Shown here: positions 6,260-7,533 of the stretch, piece by piece
Layout of the letters: each line of letters begins with the position of its first letter
How positions within the stretch are numbered: the stretch's first letter is position 1
Assembly (NCBI GenBank): GCA_938016625.1
Contig: CALILB010000416.1
Coordinates: 1-7,533, forward strand
Length of the DNA stretch: 7,533 nt
Direction: 5' to 3'
From: an uncultured bacterium
GTDB lineage: Bacteria > Acidobacteriota > Thermoanaerobaculia > Multivoradales > JAHEKO01
Program-made: the position numbers and the translations under genes
Notes under the pieces: model-generated
Told to the model about the DNA's origin: nothing
Seen by the model: the letters and a program-made list of their open reading frames with translations, nothing else
Database searches by the model: none

Positions 6260-6763
6260 ATGGACACATCCAACGAGCTGATCCGTCCGTTTATACAGAT
6301 TCTCCACATGAACACCGGGCTCTTTCTCAAAGCCCTCGACGGGATCGGCGACGACGAGGCGGCCAAGCGGGTCGAAGGCACCTCCAACAACGTGCGGTTC
6401 ATCGCCTTTCACCTGCTCGAGGCCCGCTACTACCTGGCCAGATACCTGGGGATCGAGGCGGAGAGTCCCTTTCACGACATCGCCGAGCGGATAAAGAACC
6501 TGGACGAAGCCGGCGACGAGCTGCCGACGCTCGAGGGCCTTCGACTCGCCTGGGAAGAGGTCAGCCACCTGTTGGAGAGCCGCTTTCAGGGAATCAGCGA
6601 AGAGGAGCTGCGGCAGAGCTCCCCCGACGCCTGGAGCGACATCATCCAGAACGCGAGTGTTCTCGGCGGAATCGCCTTCCTGCTCCAGCACGAGTCGCAC
6701 CATATCGGGCAGTTGGCCTTTCTCAGACGAATCCTCGGTCTCGAGCCGCTAAAGTTCTCCTAG
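6260..6763 (+). CDS. DinB-family metal-binding protein
   Basis: A 167-residue soluble four-helix-bundle protein of the DinB superfamily (DinB_2-like). The three metal-ligand histidines can be seen: H51 in 'RFIAFHLLEARYY', and H144 and H148 in 'LLQHESHHIGQLAFLRRILG' (141-160). The last segment is the family's hallmark, HExxHxGQ followed by LRR and a glycine. Members include thiol-dependent transferases and DNA-damage-inducible proteins of unknown activity; no substrate can be read here. It has a strong Shine-Dalgarno and probably its own promoter in the 89-bp gap from the divergent nucleoside phosphorylase, though I could not find a convincing -35/-10 pair. It is the second DinB-fold gene in the window, but its similarity to the DUF1569 protein at 968-1510 is confined to the fold motifs. 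Confidence 0.87.
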   Translation: MDTSNELIRPFIQILHMNTGLFLKALDGIGDDEAAKRVEGTSNNVRFIAFHLLEARYYLARYLGIEAESPFHDIAERIKNLDEAGDELPTLEGLRLAWEEVSHLLESRFQGISEEELRQSSPDAWSDIIQNASVLGGIAFLLQHESHHIGQLAFLRRILGLEPLKFS

Positions 6764-6782
6764 TTTCCGACTACATCTAAAC

Positions 6783-6807
6783 GAAACAGGTCTCTCCTGC
6801 ATCCGTA
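6783..6807 (+). promoter_or_regulatory. ECF-sigma-like promoter for the DUF4097-type gene
   Basis: GAAAC at 6783-6787 and CGTA at 6804-6807 are separated by exactly 16 bp. This is the spacing and core of extracytoplasmic-function sigma promoters such as the sigma-W consensus TGAAAC-N16-CGTA; here the first base is C instead of T. No competing sigma70 promoter of quality is seen in the same gap. Transcription would start near 6814, about 30 nt before the ATG at 6844. The downstream gene encodes an envelope protein, which suits such control. No sigma factor gene is in the window, so the assignment is by pattern only. Confidence 0.45.
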
Positions 6808-6831
6808 ACTTAGTGTAGAGAGAACTGTTTC
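6783..6831. repeat. 14-bp inverted repeat around the promoter
   Basis: GAAACAGGTCTCTC (6783-6796) is mirrored by GAGAGAACTGTTTC (6818-6831); 13 of 14 positions pair, with a 21-bp spacer. The left arm covers the putative -35 and the right arm would lie in the first transcribed bases, ending one base before the Shine-Dalgarno region. It could be an operator for a dimeric regulator or, if transcribed from further upstream, a hairpin. It has no run of T after it and so is a poor intrinsic terminator for the DinB gene. Confidence 0.65.
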
Positions 6832-6832
6832 T

Positions 6833-6837
6833 GGAGG
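6833..6837 (+). promoter_or_regulatory. ribosome binding site of the DUF4097-type gene
   Basis: GGAGG with 6 nt to the ATG at 6844. It supports that start and sits directly after the right arm of the inverted repeat, so a hairpin or bound protein there could affect ribosome access. Confidence 0.7.
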
Positions 6838-6843
6838 ACACCG

Positions 6844-7533
6844 ATGAGCAGGAGTGTGTGCTGTTTGCTGACTGTATTCCTTTTTGTAGCCGTCACCTCG
6901 ATAGCGTTTGCCGACGATTGTCCCTTCGAGGCGCCGCGTCAAGCGGTGCTTGATGCCGGGGGCGCCGACCAGCTGCGGATCGAGGCCGGAGCCGGAAGTC
7001 TGAGGGTAGAGGGCCAGAGCGGGCTGGCGGAGGTTCGGGTCGACGGCACGGCCTGCGCTTCGAGCAAAGACCGGCTAGAGGAGATCAAGCTCAGGACCGA
7101 CCGCAAAGGCGACACCCTGGTAGTGGTGGCCGACATTCCCGATAGTTCGGGCTGGCGGGACTCACACGCCAATCTCGACCTGGTCATCGCGGTTCCAAGC
7201 TCGCTGGCGCTCAACGTGGAGGACGGCAGCGGCTCAGCGGTCTTCTCGAATGTCGGCGCGCTCGAGCTGAAGGATGGATCGGGTGAGATCGACATCCGCG
7301 ATGCCGGTGGCAGCGTCGAGATCACGGACGGCTCGGGCGAGGTGGACATCGTCGGTGTCGAGGGCGACGTCTGGATCACCGATGGGTCCGGAGAGCTCGA
7401 CATTCGCAACGTCACGGGTGAGCTCGAGATCGATCAGGACGGGTCCGGGGAGATCACCATCGAGGACGTCGGTGGCAACGTCCAGATCGGTGAGGACGGC
7501 TCGGGCGGCATCAACATCACCCAGGTCGGCGGC
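6844..7533 (+). CDS. secreted DUF4097-type beta-repeat protein (partial)
   Basis: The first 230 residues of an exported protein; the frame is open to the right edge, so the C-terminus is missing. Residues 1-23 form a signal peptide with a hydrophobic stretch and cleavage after AFA, before DDCPF. Residues 30-120 alternate beta strands ('QLRIEAGAGSLRVEG', 'TLVVVADIP', 'NLDLVIAVPSSLALNV'), as in the DUF4097 putative-adhesin family. From residue 127 the chain is a series of units DGSGE-x-x-I-x-x-V-x-G-x-V-x-I, starting at 127, 144, 162, 180, 199 and 218, consistent with a beta-solenoid having one turn per unit. It is strongly acidic. Two cysteines (C26 and C73) could form a disulfide. The role is unknown; family members are cell-surface or periplasmic and often lie near envelope-stress regulators. 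The ECF-like promoter and inverted repeat upstream suggest regulated expression. Confidence 0.8.
   Translation, partial: MSRSVCCLLTVFLFVAVTSIAFADDCPFEAPRQAVLDAGGADQLRIEAGAGSLRVEGQSGLAEVRVDGTACASSKDRLEEIKLRTDRKGDTLVVVADIPDSSGWRDSHANLDLVIAVPSSLALNVEDGSGSAVFSNVGALELKDGSGEIDIRDAGGSVEITDGSGEVDIVGVEGDVWITDGSGELDIRNVTGELEIDQDGSGEITIEDVGGNVQIGEDGSGGINITQVGG
7222..7533 (+). repeat. tandem DGSG-coding repeat units
   Basis: Within the DUF4097-type gene, GAY-GGN-(AGC/TCN)-GGN starts recur at 7222, 7273, 7327, 7381, 7438 and 7495, giving periods of 51, 54, 54, 57 and 57 bp. Third-base differences between copies show that the repeat is conserved as protein rather than as recently duplicated DNA. The array continues beyond the window. 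Confidence 0.75.

Noticed and set aside
6783..6831. Intrinsic terminator for the DinB gene.
   Set aside because: The stem pairs well but the loop is 21 nt, the stem is not GC-rich and only three T follow within the arm before CTGGAGG; operator or leader structure fits better.
6939..7415. A 158-codon minus-strand frame with a repeated S/P-rich product.
   Set aside because: It is the antisense reading of the DGSG repeat; its apparent repeats are caused by the plus-strand protein repeats.

Overview
This is a 7.5 kb window of ordinary-looking bacterial chromosome: GC-rich, tightly packed, with nine protein-coding genes on both strands and no rRNA, tRNA, CRISPR array, insertion sequence or phage gene that I can see. 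Codon use is uniform, with strong GC bias at third positions, and this produces long false reading frames opposite the real genes. The secreted degenerate von Willebrand A (VWA)-like protein with an Ig-like N-terminus and the secreted DUF4097-type repeat protein are reminiscent of Acidobacteriota (for example Thermoanaerobaculia), but that placement is an inference from gene style, not shown by a marker gene.

Layout. From 1 to 521 (minus) is the N-terminal part of a major facilitator (MFS) exporter, cut by the window edge. Divergent from it, behind a good sigma70-type promoter (547-575), are a minimal HExxH zinc metallopeptidase-like gene (603-965) and, 2 nt later, a DUF1569/DinB-fold gene (968-1510). 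Convergent with these is a minus-strand pair: a UbiA-family polyprenyl transferase (3211 to 2216) followed after 4 nt by a HAD phosphatase (2211 to 1507). This pair resembles decaprenyl-phosphate phosphoribosyltransferase modules and may act on a polyprenyl-phosphate intermediate. Divergent from UbiA across 53 bp is a plus-strand secreted pair joined by an ATGA overlap: an alpha/beta-hydrolase lipase (3265-4020) and a 435-residue VWA-like protein with a degraded metal site (4017-5324). A uridine-phosphorylase-like gene (minus, 6170 to 5337) converges on that pair. Divergent from it is a DinB-family protein (6260-6763).

The right end (6764-7533) holds the most interesting regulatory structure. 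A sequence matching the ECF (extracytoplasmic-function) sigma pattern GAAAC-N16-CGTA is straddled by a 14-bp near-perfect inverted repeat. It lies just upstream of a secreted protein made of repeated DGSG beta-strand units, cut by the window end.

No complete novel defence or mobile system is evident. The points most worth checking are the lipase/degenerate-VWA pair, the UbiA-HAD pair with altered acidic motifs, the nucleoside phosphorylase lacking the usual uracil-binding Gln/Arg, and the ECF-like promoter with its inverted repeat.
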